From an uncultured Kiritimatiellota bacterium (GTDB lineage Bacteria; Verrucomicrobiota; Kiritimatiellia; RFP12; UBA1067): a DNA stretch of 20,367 nt. Shown here one piece after another: positions 1-6,914 of this stretch (position 1 is the first letter of the stretch; every line of letters begins with the position of its first letter). The DNA is taken from NCBI GenBank assembly GCA_934643865.1, contig CAKUCX010000063.1, positions 1 through 20,367 on the forward strand. Direction: 5' to 3'. Below the pieces are notes generated by a model that did not search any database, was not told the DNA's origin, and was given only the letters and a program-made list of their open reading frames with translations. The position numbers and the translations under genes were made by a program.

Positions 1-31
1 CCCCATGCGTGCGGCATGGGCGTTCCCTGCG

Positions 32-62
32 CGCGGCGCGCCGAGGACGTCGCGCCCTACCA
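32..62. repeat. Arm of inverted-repeat (MITE/REPIN-like) element, left edge copy
   Basis: This 31-bp stretch ends in GTCGCGCCCTACCA and differs by one base (an A in the GGGGAC core) from the right arm of the complete element at 20300-20330. The rest of its element probably lies just before it and outside the window or degraded. The sequence similarity is seen directly; the mobile nature is inference. Confidence 0.7.
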
Positions 63-123
63 GCCGGTACATCCCGGCCCCACCGAGGTCGGCACGGGCG
101 CATGGCGTCCACGGGGGCGTTTG

Positions 124-138
124 TGGTAGGGGCCGACG
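124..138. repeat. Truncated left arm of the same inverted-repeat element
   Basis: TGGTAGGGGCCGACG matches the first 15 bases of the complete element at 20235, after which similarity stops. It is inverted relative to the arm at 32-62 and lies 61 bp from it. The same order, right arm then left arm, is seen at 20134 and 20235. Confidence 0.6.
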
Positions 139-227
139 CATCCCGTTCCCCCTCTGCCGTGAAACCTTGTGTCGCGACCCACCCCCCCCCTGGGCGTTGT
201 GGCCGTGAGCGGACGGCGGGCAAGATG

Positions 228-236
228 TGCTATACT
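228..236 (+). promoter_or_regulatory. Extended -10 promoter of the pyruvate formate-lyase gene
   Basis: TGCTATACT gives a -10 (TATACT, 231-236) with the TGn extension. No -35 match lies 16-18 bp upstream. The same word is found before the ABC ATPase gene (10314-10322) and almost the same before the phosphomannomutase gene. Expected transcription start is near 243, leaving a leader of about 120 nt. Confidence 0.75.
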
Positions 237-242
237 GTTCAT

Positions 243-362
243 CCCCTGCGGGGCTGGCGCGCGCGGGCGCGTACACGGCCGCCGCCGCGGGACTGTGAGG
301 CGGCGAAGCCGGAAGGCCGCGTGCCTCGGCATCGTTTGACGACACATAAGGAAGGATCGAAA
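243..362 (+). promoter_or_regulatory. Structured 5' leader of the pyruvate formate-lyase mRNA
   Basis: The leader can fold into at least three hairpins: CCCC-TGC-GGGG (243-253), GCCGCC (281-286) with GGCGGC (299-304), and GCC-GGAA-GGC (308-317), the last with a GNRA-type loop. The segment 292-324 (ACTGTGA, then AAGCCGGAAGGCC) recalls the 3' B12-box part of cobalamin riboswitches, but the 5' core of that aptamer is not visible. AAGGAAGGA at 348-356 is the ribosome site, 6 nt before the ATG. A regulatory role is inference. Confidence 0.35.
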
Positions 363-2612
363 ATGAATTGCGCAACATGCCCCGCCTGGGAAGGCTTCGT
401 CGGCGGCGAGTGGCAGGAGGAGATCGACCCTGCCGAGTTCATTCGCCTCAACTACACGCCCTATGACGGCGACGCCTCGTTTCTCGCAAACGCGACCGAG
501 GCGACGACGGCCCTCTGGACCAGGCTCCAGGCCCTCCAGAAGGAGGAGCGCGCCAAGGGCGGCGTCCTCGACATGGACACGGACATCGTCTCGTCCATCA
601 CCTCGCACGCCCCCGGCTACCTCGACAAGGGCCTCGAGAAGGTCGTCGGCCTCCAGACGGACAAGCCGCTCAAGCGCGCGTTCATGCCCTACGGCGGCAT
701 CAAGATGGCCGAGGAGGCCCTGACGACCTACGGCTACACGCCGAACCCCGAGCTGCACCGCATCTTCACGGAGTACCACAAGACGCACAACCAGGGCGTC
801 TTCGACGCCTACACGCCGGAGATGCGCACGGCGCGCAAGAACAAGATCATCACGGGCCTGCCGGACACCTACGGGCGCGGGCGCATCGTCGGCGACTACC
901 GCCGCGTCGCGCTCTACGGCATCGACCGCCTGATCGCGGGCAAGGAGCGCGACCTGCCGATGGTCGGCGTCGGCTCGATGCCGGAGGACGTGATCCGTGG
1001 CCGCGAGGAGGTCGCCGAGCAGATCCGCGCCCTCAAGGCGATGAAGGTCATGGCGGCGAGCTACGGCTTCGACATCTCGAAGCCCGCGACGAACGCGCGC
1101 GAGGCCGTGCAGTGGACGTACTTCGGCTACCTCGCGGCGATCAAGACGCAGAACGGCGCGGCGATGTCGATCGGCCGCATCTCGACGTTCCTCGACATCT
1201 ACATCGCGCGCGACCTAAAGCGCGGCGTCCTCACGGAGACGGAGGCGCAGGAGCTGATCGACCACCTCGTCCTCAAGTTCCGCATGGTCAAGTTCGCGCG
1301 CATCCCCGAGTACAACCAGCTCTTCTCGGGCGATCCCGTCTGGGCGACGATCAACCTCGCCGGGATGTGCGGCGACGGGCGGAGCATGGTGACGAAGACC
1401 GACTTCCGCATCCTCCACACGCTGGAGACGATGGGGCCGAGCCCCGAGCCGAACCTCACCGTCCTCTACTCGCCGCGCCTCCCGGAGGCGTTCAAGCGCT
1501 ACGCCGCGCGGATCTCGATCGCGACGTCGAGCGTGCAGTACGAGAACGACGAGGTCATGCGCCGCGTCTGGAGCGACGACTACGCGATCTGCTGCTGCGT
1601 CTCGGCGACGCACACCGGCAAGGAGATGCAGTTCTTCGGCGCGCGCGCCAACCTCGCGAAGTGCCTCCTCTACGCGATCAACGGCGGCGTGGACGAGAAG
1701 ACGCGCGTGCAGGTGGGCCCCGAACTCCGCCCGGTCACGGACGAGGTCCTCGACTACGCGAAGGTGCTGAAGGCCTACCACGCGATGCTGGACTGGCTCG
1801 CCGGGCTCTACGTCCACACGCTGAACCTCATCCACTTCATGCACGACCGCTACTACTACGAGGCCGCGCAGATGGCGCTCATCGACACGGACCTCGAGCG
1901 CACGTTCGCGACGGGCATCGCCGGCTTCTCGCACGCCGTCGACTCGCTCGCGGCGATCAAGTACGCGAAGGTGCGCGCCGTCCGCGACGAGACGGGCCTT
2001 GCCGTGGACTACAAGGTCGAGGGCGACTTCCCGCGCTACGGCAACGACGACCCGCGCGCGGACGAGATCGCCAAGGCGCTCCTCAAGGCGTTCATGGACA
2101 AGATCCGCAGCCACCACACCTACCGCCACGCGACGCCGACGACGTCGATCCTCACGATCACGTCGAACGTCGTCTACGGCAAGGCGACGGGCGCGATGCC
2201 CGACGGGCGCAAGGCGGGTGAGCCGCTCGCGCCGGGGGCGAACCCGTCCTACGGCGCGGAGAAGAACGGCCTTCTCGCCTCGCTCAACTCGGTCGCGAAG
2301 CTCCCCTACGGCTACGCGCTCGACGGCATCTCGAACACGCAGACGATCCACCCCTCGGCCCTCGGCAACGACGAGGCGACACGGGAGCGGACGCTCGTCT
2401 CGGTGATGGACGGTTACTTCGCGCAGGGCGCGCACCACCTGAACGTGAACGTCTTCGGCACGGAGAAGCTGATCGACGCGATGGAGCACCCCGAGAAGCC
2501 GGAATACGCGAACTTCACGATCCGCGTCTCGGGCTACGCGGTGAAGTTCATCGACCTCACGCGCGAGCAGCAGCTCGACGTCATCAGCCGCACCTGCCAC
2601 AAGAGCCTGTAA
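363..2612 (+). CDS. pflB: Pyruvate formate-lyase (formate C-acetyltransferase)
   Basis: Cytosolic glycyl-radical enzyme converting pyruvate and CoA to acetyl-CoA and formate in anaerobic fermentation. The 749-residue product matches the length of E. coli PflB (760) and its sequence over the C-terminal half. The catalytic cysteine pair is Cys411-Cys412 in CCVSATHTGK; Cys410 makes an unusual run of three. The radical glycine is Gly724 in RVSGYAVKF. Other family blocks are QFFGARANLAK, LTITSNVVYGK and HLNVNVF. The frame stays open upstream to position 9, but ATG 363 is chosen because AAGGAAGGA lies 6 nt before it and the promoter at 228-236 would cut off any earlier start. No activating enzyme (pflA) is adjacent, although pfl and its activase are often neighbours, so it must be encoded elsewhere. 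The gene forms a single-gene unit closed by a terminator. Confidence 0.97.
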   Translation: MNCATCPAWEGFVGGEWQEEIDPAEFIRLNYTPYDGDASFLANATEATTALWTRLQALQKEERAKGGVLDMDTDIVSSITSHAPGYLDKGLEKVVGLQTDKPLKRAFMPYGGIKMAEEALTTYGYTPNPELHRIFTEYHKTHNQGVFDAYTPEMRTARKNKIITGLPDTYGRGRIVGDYRRVALYGIDRLIAGKERDLPMVGVGSMPEDVIRGREEVAEQIRALKAMKVMAASYGFDISKPATNAREAVQWTYFGYLAAIKTQNGAAMSIGRISTFLDIYIARDLKRGVLTETEAQELIDHLVLKFRMVKFARIPEYNQLFSGDPVWATINLAGMCGDGRSMVTKTDFRILHTLETMGPSPEPNLTVLYSPRLPEAFKRYAARISIATSSVQYENDEVMRRVWSDDYAICCCVSATHTGKEMQFFGARANLAKCLLYAINGGVDEKTRVQVGPELRPVTDEVLDYAKVLKAYHAMLDWLAGLYVHTLNLIHFMHDRYYYEAAQMALIDTDLERTFATGIAGFSHAVDSLAAIKYAKVRAVRDETGLAVDYKVEGDFPRYGNDDPRADEIAKALLKAFMDKIRSHHTYRHATPTTSILTITSNVVYGKATGAMPDGRKAGEPLAPGANPSYGAEKNGLLASLNSVAKLPYGYALDGISNTQTIHPSALGNDEATRERTLVSVMDGYFAQGAHHLNVNVFGTEKLIDAMEHPEKPEYANFTIRVSGYAVKFIDLTREQQLDVISRTCHKSL

Positions 2613-2641
2613 GGCGCCGCAGGATGCGCAGGACGCACGAG

Positions 2642-2673
2642 ACGGCGGGACGGGTTGCCCGCCCCGCCGTTTT
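2642..2673 (+). terminator. Rho-independent terminator after pflB
   Basis: ACGGCGGG (2642-2649) pairs with 2663-2670, followed by one A-C mismatch and four further pairs (2651-2654 with 2658-2661) around a TTG loop. A TTTT run ends the structure at 2670-2673. Confidence 0.85.
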
Positions 2674-2731
2674 CGCTGTAACTTCGAACGGTTTTGCACG
2701 TAGACAGGAAAACGAAAAAGGAGACTCACCC

Positions 2732-3232
2732 ATGACCTCACCTTGCACAAGTTCGAGACAGGACTACGACGCCTTCCTCGCAAAGGTCGCGGCCCAGACC
2801 GGCCTCGCCGCCCTGACGCCCGACGCCGACGGCCTCGTCGCCTACAAGGTCGACGACGCCTACGTCCTGAACCTCCAGTACGTCGCGCACACGTCGAAGA
2901 TCCTCTGCTTCGTCGAGGTGGCGACGCTGCCGAAGACGGCCGGCAAGGCGGTCTACCGCGAACTCCTCGTGGGCTCGCTCTTCGGACGCGAGACGGCCGG
3001 CGGCTTCTTCGCCGTCGAGCCGGAGTCGGAGACGGTCGTCTACCACTACCTCTTCGACTTCGACGCGCGCACGGCGGACGCCGGGGAGTTTGTCGAGACG
3101 CTGGAGAAGATCCTCTCGCTCGTCGACATCTGGGCCGGAAAGATCGCCGATGCGCTCGCGGAGCCGTCCGAAGCCGATGCGTCGCCGGCGGATTTCGCCG
3201 CGCGCTCGCCCGACGGCCTGATCCAGGTCTAA
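2732..3232 (+). CDS. CesT/SycE-like type III secretion chaperone
   Basis: A small acidic protein of 166 residues. The pattern fits class I type III secretion chaperones: an N-terminal helix (YDAFLAKVAAQTGL), a strand pair with 'LVAYKVDDAYVLNLQY', a middle segment 'CFVEVATLPKTAGKAVYRELLVGSLFG', a strand with 'FFAVEPESETVVYHY', and a C-terminal helix ending FVETLEKILSLVDIW. Such chaperones form dimers that bind the N-terminal region of one effector and keep it secretion-competent. The gene immediately downstream (18 nt) encodes a large unrecognised protein, which is the classic chaperone-effector order. ATG 2732 is chosen because AAAAAGGAGA lies at 2715-2724; an in-frame ATG at 2624 overlaps the pflB terminator. 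A weak -10-like TAACTT lies at 2679-2684. Family assignment is from pattern recognition without a profile search. The last 25 residues look disordered. Confidence 0.72.
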   Translation: MTSPCTSSRQDYDAFLAKVAAQTGLAALTPDADGLVAYKVDDAYVLNLQYVAHTSKILCFVEVATLPKTAGKAVYRELLVGSLFGRETAGGFFAVEPESETVVYHYLFDFDARTADAGEFVETLEKILSLVDIWAGKIADALAEPSEADASPADFAARSPDGLIQV

Positions 3233-3250
3233 CGCGGAAAGGGGGACGCC

Positions 3251-5473
3251 ATGCCCGTTAATCTCCAGACCTTCACCGACTTCGCGGCGCAGCACACGGT
3301 CCACACCTCCAAGAACTTCCACGTTCACGAGGCGAACGGACGGCTGGAAGCCGGCGCCGCCTCGCTCAAGCAGCGCATCGGCACGGACCTGAAGGCGAAC
3401 CAGCGCACGATGGCGGCGTTCCGGAACTGCCTGTCGGAGCGGTACGGCGTCTTCGGCGAACACGCCTTCGACGCCGTCCTCGGCGCGCGCGCCGACGTCG
3501 GTAAGACCCTGCGCGCGAAGGACATCGCCTCGGTGATGCGCGCGCTGAGCCCGACGGACACGGGCGCCGTGCGCCAGACGATGATCGCCGCCCGCTTCGC
3601 GAACGAGGCGAGCCGCCAGGCCGAGACGAATCCGCGCGCCGTCGCCGCGAACGTCACGGGGGCGCTGAAGGAACGCCTGCAGGCGTGCTTCGAGGACGAC
3701 GTCATCTTCGCGCGGGCGGTTCGCGGTTGCGAGAGCCAGGCCGAGCTTTCGCGCCTGATCGAGGGCAAGATCAACGCGATCCTGGACATGAACGAGCTGC
3801 CGGGCGCGCGCCGCACGCTGGCGGTTGACGCGCCGCCGGCGCCCGCGCCTGCGGCGGGCCATCCGCAGGTCCCGACCGGCCTTCAGGCCCTTGACGGCGA
3901 CACGTTCGGCGGCGCCGAGACGTCCGTCGAGGACCGGGTGCGCACCGGGGCCTTCGGCGCGGGCATGCGCGTCAACGAGAGCGGTGTCAAGTACGTCTTC
4001 GAGAAGCTCAAGACGAGCGGCGTCGAGCCGGGGTTCATCGTCCGCAAGGACTGGACGGCCGCCGACACGCAGACGATGATGACCGACGGGACGGATCTGG
4101 ACCAGGTGGCGCGCGAAGTCCTGGAGCAGCGGCTCGGGCGTCCGCTGACGGCGCAGGACGACGTCCGCGCGCTCAAGGCGCAGCACTTCGTCGCGATCCG
4201 CGACGCGGCGATGGCGGGCACCGGCAACGTCCGCCGCCTCACGGAGCGCCACATCGTCAAGCTTGACTACAACGAGAACGACCGGCGTGTCCGCTACGGC
4301 GCGGCCCACATCGGCACGTTCAGGCTTCCGGTGCGGAACGCGATCAAGGGCGGCGCGTTCAAGGGCGCGTTCTTCCGGGCGTTTCGCCTGACGACGGCCA
4401 ACGAGGCGTCCGCCGGCGCCGTCGCCGAGGCGCTCGCGAACGACCTCACGCGGGCGATGGGCGTGCCGACGCAGGAGCTGTCGCTCGTCAAGGGGCGCTA
4501 CTCGGACGGACACGAGAAGCTCATGCTCGTCTCGAAGTTCGCTCACGGCTACCGGGACTTCGACGGCAACTTCCTGAAGGACGGCCGTCTCGTGGGGCGG
4601 CAGGACGCCCACGGAAACGTGATCGAGCAGCCCGAGGACATCGGCCGCTACAAGGCGATGTTCCTGCTGCTTGCGGACCGGGACGCCGTCGGCTCGCACG
4701 GACAGAACAAGGGCATCGTGAACGGGCACTTCTTCGCCATCGACCCCGGCCACTCGCTGGAGGGCAACGGCGCGGCGCTTGAGATCCACGACGACTTCTC
4801 GTTCAAGGACACCCAGGGCGGCGTGTTCGAGAAGCGGTTCCTCAACTTCTCCGTCTTCGACGACAGCAACCGGTCCGAGAAGCTGAAGGGGATGGTGGCG
4901 ATCCGCGACGCCTTCGTACACGGAGACTTCGAAAACATCTTCAACGAATACGAGGCCCGCTTCCCGGCGGACGATCCGCACGCCGACCAGGCGCTCAGCC
5001 AGGCCATCCAGACGCGCATCCGGGAGATGCGCGCGGAGTTCAACGGGCAATACGACCGCATGATGGGCGTCTTCGGCGGGCAGCTCGCCGTCTACGACCA
5101 CTTCGTGGCGCTGACGCCGGGCGACGACGCGACGGCGTGCCGCGTCATCGACGCAGTCGAGAACCTGGAGCGCCTCACGTCGCCGACCGTCGCCACGTCG
5201 AAGCACGGGGAGGTTCAGCTGCGCCATCTGGAGGTGACGCCGGAGACGCGCGTGCCCTGGAAGGTGCGCGTCGCGCCGGACGGCGCCGTTGTCTATTCCT
5301 GCGACAGGCTGCCGGAGGGCCGGAAGCCGCTGCTGGAGAACATGCTCCAGGGGGCGGGCGTGACGGACGTCGCGGCGGACGCGGGCGGGGCGTTCACGTT
5401 CACGGTGCCACAGGCGAATCTGGCGGCGTTCCTCGGCGCGTTCACCGAAGAGGCCGTCCGGGCGGCGACGTGA
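3251..5473 (+). CDS. Putative type III effector with HipA/PI3K-like kinase domain
   Basis: A 740-residue protein with no signal peptide or membrane segment. Residues 1-190 are helical and could hold the secretion signal and chaperone-binding region. A Pro/Ala-rich linker follows at about 194-213. Residues ~220-620 resemble the HipA/phosphatidylinositol-kinase fold: NEASAGAVAEALANDL followed by MGVPTQELSLVKG matches the HipA 'NEW..llLAkeLGl.VP' helix-strand unit. A catalytic-loop-like LADRDAVGSHGQNKG carries Asp476/Asp478 and Asn486, and a metal-binding-like AIDPG carries Asp498. The Asp478-Asn486-Asp498 spacing is close to that in HipA. The C-terminal ~120 residues are unassigned. AAAGGGGG at 3238-3245 is the ribosome site. 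The chaperone-like gene upstream makes secretion plausible. Alternatives are a cytosolic kinase or a toxin with a partner; no antitoxin-like gene is present. The kinase assignment is inference from motifs. Confidence 0.6.
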   Translation: MPVNLQTFTDFAAQHTVHTSKNFHVHEANGRLEAGAASLKQRIGTDLKANQRTMAAFRNCLSERYGVFGEHAFDAVLGARADVGKTLRAKDIASVMRALSPTDTGAVRQTMIAARFANEASRQAETNPRAVAANVTGALKERLQACFEDDVIFARAVRGCESQAELSRLIEGKINAILDMNELPGARRTLAVDAPPAPAPAAGHPQVPTGLQALDGDTFGGAETSVEDRVRTGAFGAGMRVNESGVKYVFEKLKTSGVEPGFIVRKDWTAADTQTMMTDGTDLDQVAREVLEQRLGRPLTAQDDVRALKAQHFVAIRDAAMAGTGNVRRLTERHIVKLDYNENDRRVRYGAAHIGTFRLPVRNAIKGGAFKGAFFRAFRLTTANEASAGAVAEALANDLTRAMGVPTQELSLVKGRYSDGHEKLMLVSKFAHGYRDFDGNFLKDGRLVGRQDAHGNVIEQPEDIGRYKAMFLLLADRDAVGSHGQNKGIVNGHFFAIDPGHSLEGNGAALEIHDDFSFKDTQGGVFEKRFLNFSVFDDSNRSEKLKGMVAIRDAFVHGDFENIFNEYEARFPADDPHADQALSQAIQTRIREMRAEFNGQYDRMMGVFGGQLAVYDHFVALTPGDDATACRVIDAVENLERLTSPTVATSKHGEVQLRHLEVTPETRVPWKVRVAPDGAVVYSCDRLPEGRKPLLENMLQGAGVTDVAADAGGAFTFTVPQANLAAFLGAFTEEAVRAAT

Positions 5474-5491
5474 GGCGCCCGCGCCGTTTTG

Positions 5492-5500
5492 TGCTATAAT
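5492..5500 (+). promoter_or_regulatory. Extended -10 promoter of the phosphomannomutase operon
   Basis: TGCTATAAT contains a perfect TATAAT (5495-5500) with the TG extension. It sits 18 bases after the effector stop codon, directly behind a GCCGTTTT run. No -35 match is seen. Transcription should start near 5507, about 32 nt before the ATG at 5539. Confidence 0.85.
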
Positions 5501-5538
5501 CTTCGCTTCGCAAAAGGAGATCATCAGAGGTAGAGAAC

Positions 5539-6870
5539 ATGGGCATCTTCAAGGCATACGACATCCGCGGCATCTACGGGCAGGACCTGACGCAGGACGT
5601 CTTCTACAAGATCGCGCGCGCCTACGCGCCGTTCACCAAGGCCGGCAAGGTCGTCGTCGCGCGTGACTGCCGCGTCCACTCCAAGCCCCTCTTCGACGCC
5701 TTTGCGCAGGGCCTCGTGGACGAGGGCGTGGACGTCATCGACATCGGCCTCGCCTCCACCCCGATGAGCTACTTCGCGAACGCCTTCTTCAAGGCGGACG
5801 GCAGCGTGATGATCACGGCCTCCCACAACACGAAGGAGTGGAACGGCTGCAAGCTCTGCCGCGCGGACGCGGTGCCGATCTCCGGCGCGACGGGCATCAA
5901 GGACATCGAGAAGATGGTCGCGGCGATGGACCTCAACGAGCCCCCGCACGGCGTCGGCGAGATCACGCATGCGGATGTCTCGAAGGAGTACGCCGCGCAC
6001 GTCGCGACGTTCCAGCACATGGCGAAGCCCCTCCACATCGCCGTCGACTTCGCGAACGGCATGGGCATCGCCGAGAGCGCGGCCTTTGCCGGCTCGCCCC
6101 TCACCTACGACGCCCTCTACGGCGACTACGACGGCGACTTCCCGAACCACGACGCGAACCCCCTCCACGTCGAGACGCTGAAGGACCTGCAGGCGCTCAT
6201 GCGCGCCAATCCCGGCAAGTACGCCTTCGGCGTCGCGTTCGACGGCGATGCGGACCGCGCGGGCTTCCTGGACGAGAAGGGCGACGTCATCCCGATGGAC
6301 TTCGTGACGGCCCTCATCGCGCAGGACCTCCTGCGGACGAACCCCGGCGCCGTCTGCTTCTACGACTTGCGTTCCTCAAAGGTCGTGCAGGAGGCCATCG
6401 CCGCCGCCGGCGGCAGGCCGATGATGAGCCGCGTGGGCCACAGCTTCATCAAGGCGCAGATGCGCGCGCACGACGCGATCTTCGCGGGCGAGCTTTCGGG
6501 CCACTACTACTTCAAGGCGAACTCCACCGCCGAATCGAGTTCCATGGCGACCTTCGCCCTCGCGAACATCGTCTCCCGCGCGTCGCAGCCCCTCAGCGCG
6601 CTTGTCGCGCCCCTGCGCAAGTACGCGCAGAGCGGCGAGATCAACTCGAAGGTGGCGGACGCGGCCGCCGTCCTCGCGAAGGTCAAGGCGCAGTTCCCGG
6701 ACTTCTTCGAGCTTGACGGCGTCTCCGTCGACCGCTGGGACGCGGAGGGCTGGTGGTTCAACGTGCGCATGTCGAACACGGAGCCGCTCGTGCGCCTCAA
6801 CCTGGAGGCGAAGACGCCCGACCTCATGGCCGCGAAGCGCGACGCGATGCTCGCGCTCATCCGCGGGTAG
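5539..6870 (+). CDS. manB: Phosphomannomutase/phosphoglucomutase
   Basis: Cytosolic alpha-D-phosphohexomutase (443 residues, normal length) interconverting hexose 1- and 6-phosphates for nucleotide-sugar and glycan synthesis. All four family signatures are visible: the N-terminal FKAYDIRGIYG, the phosphoserine loop TASHN with Ser95, the Mg-binding DGDADR with Asp235, Asp237 and Asp239, and the sugar-binding GELSGHYYF (317-325). The phosphate-binding loop RMSNTEP is at 410-416. ATG 5539 is preceded by AGAGG (5526-5530), 8 nt away; a stronger AAAAGGAGA (5512-5520) is too far to serve this ATG. It is the first gene of a unit probably including the next two genes. Mannose versus glucose preference cannot be read from the motifs; the symbol is by family only. 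Confidence 0.93.
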   Translation: MGIFKAYDIRGIYGQDLTQDVFYKIARAYAPFTKAGKVVVARDCRVHSKPLFDAFAQGLVDEGVDVIDIGLASTPMSYFANAFFKADGSVMITASHNTKEWNGCKLCRADAVPISGATGIKDIEKMVAAMDLNEPPHGVGEITHADVSKEYAAHVATFQHMAKPLHIAVDFANGMGIAESAAFAGSPLTYDALYGDYDGDFPNHDANPLHVETLKDLQALMRANPGKYAFGVAFDGDADRAGFLDEKGDVIPMDFVTALIAQDLLRTNPGAVCFYDLRSSKVVQEAIAAAGGRPMMSRVGHSFIKAQMRAHDAIFAGELSGHYYFKANSTAESSSMATFALANIVSRASQPLSALVAPLRKYAQSGEINSKVADAAAVLAKVKAQFPDFFELDGVSVDRWDAEGWWFNVRMSNTEPLVRLNLEAKTPDLMAAKRDAMLALIRG

Positions 6871-6914
6871 GCCCCTCCGGGCTTGAAGGCAGACGATCGA
6901 GGACCGGGACGGAC

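Noticed and set aside
9..362. N-terminal extension of the pyruvate formate-lyase frame
   Set aside because: The extension runs through the repeat arms, the promoter and the leader, has no family similarity, and ATG 363 has a good ribosome site and matches the normal protein length.
180..362. Complete cobalamin or ZTP (pfl-motif) riboswitch before pflB
   Set aside because: Only a B12-box-like 3' piece is seen; the conserved 5' core of cobalamin aptamers and the CCGCCUGGGC block of the ZTP class are not found.
3251..5473. HipBA-type toxin-antitoxin module
   Set aside because: The upstream partner has no helix-turn-helix and looks like a secretion chaperone; the protein is much longer than HipA and has a large N-terminal region.
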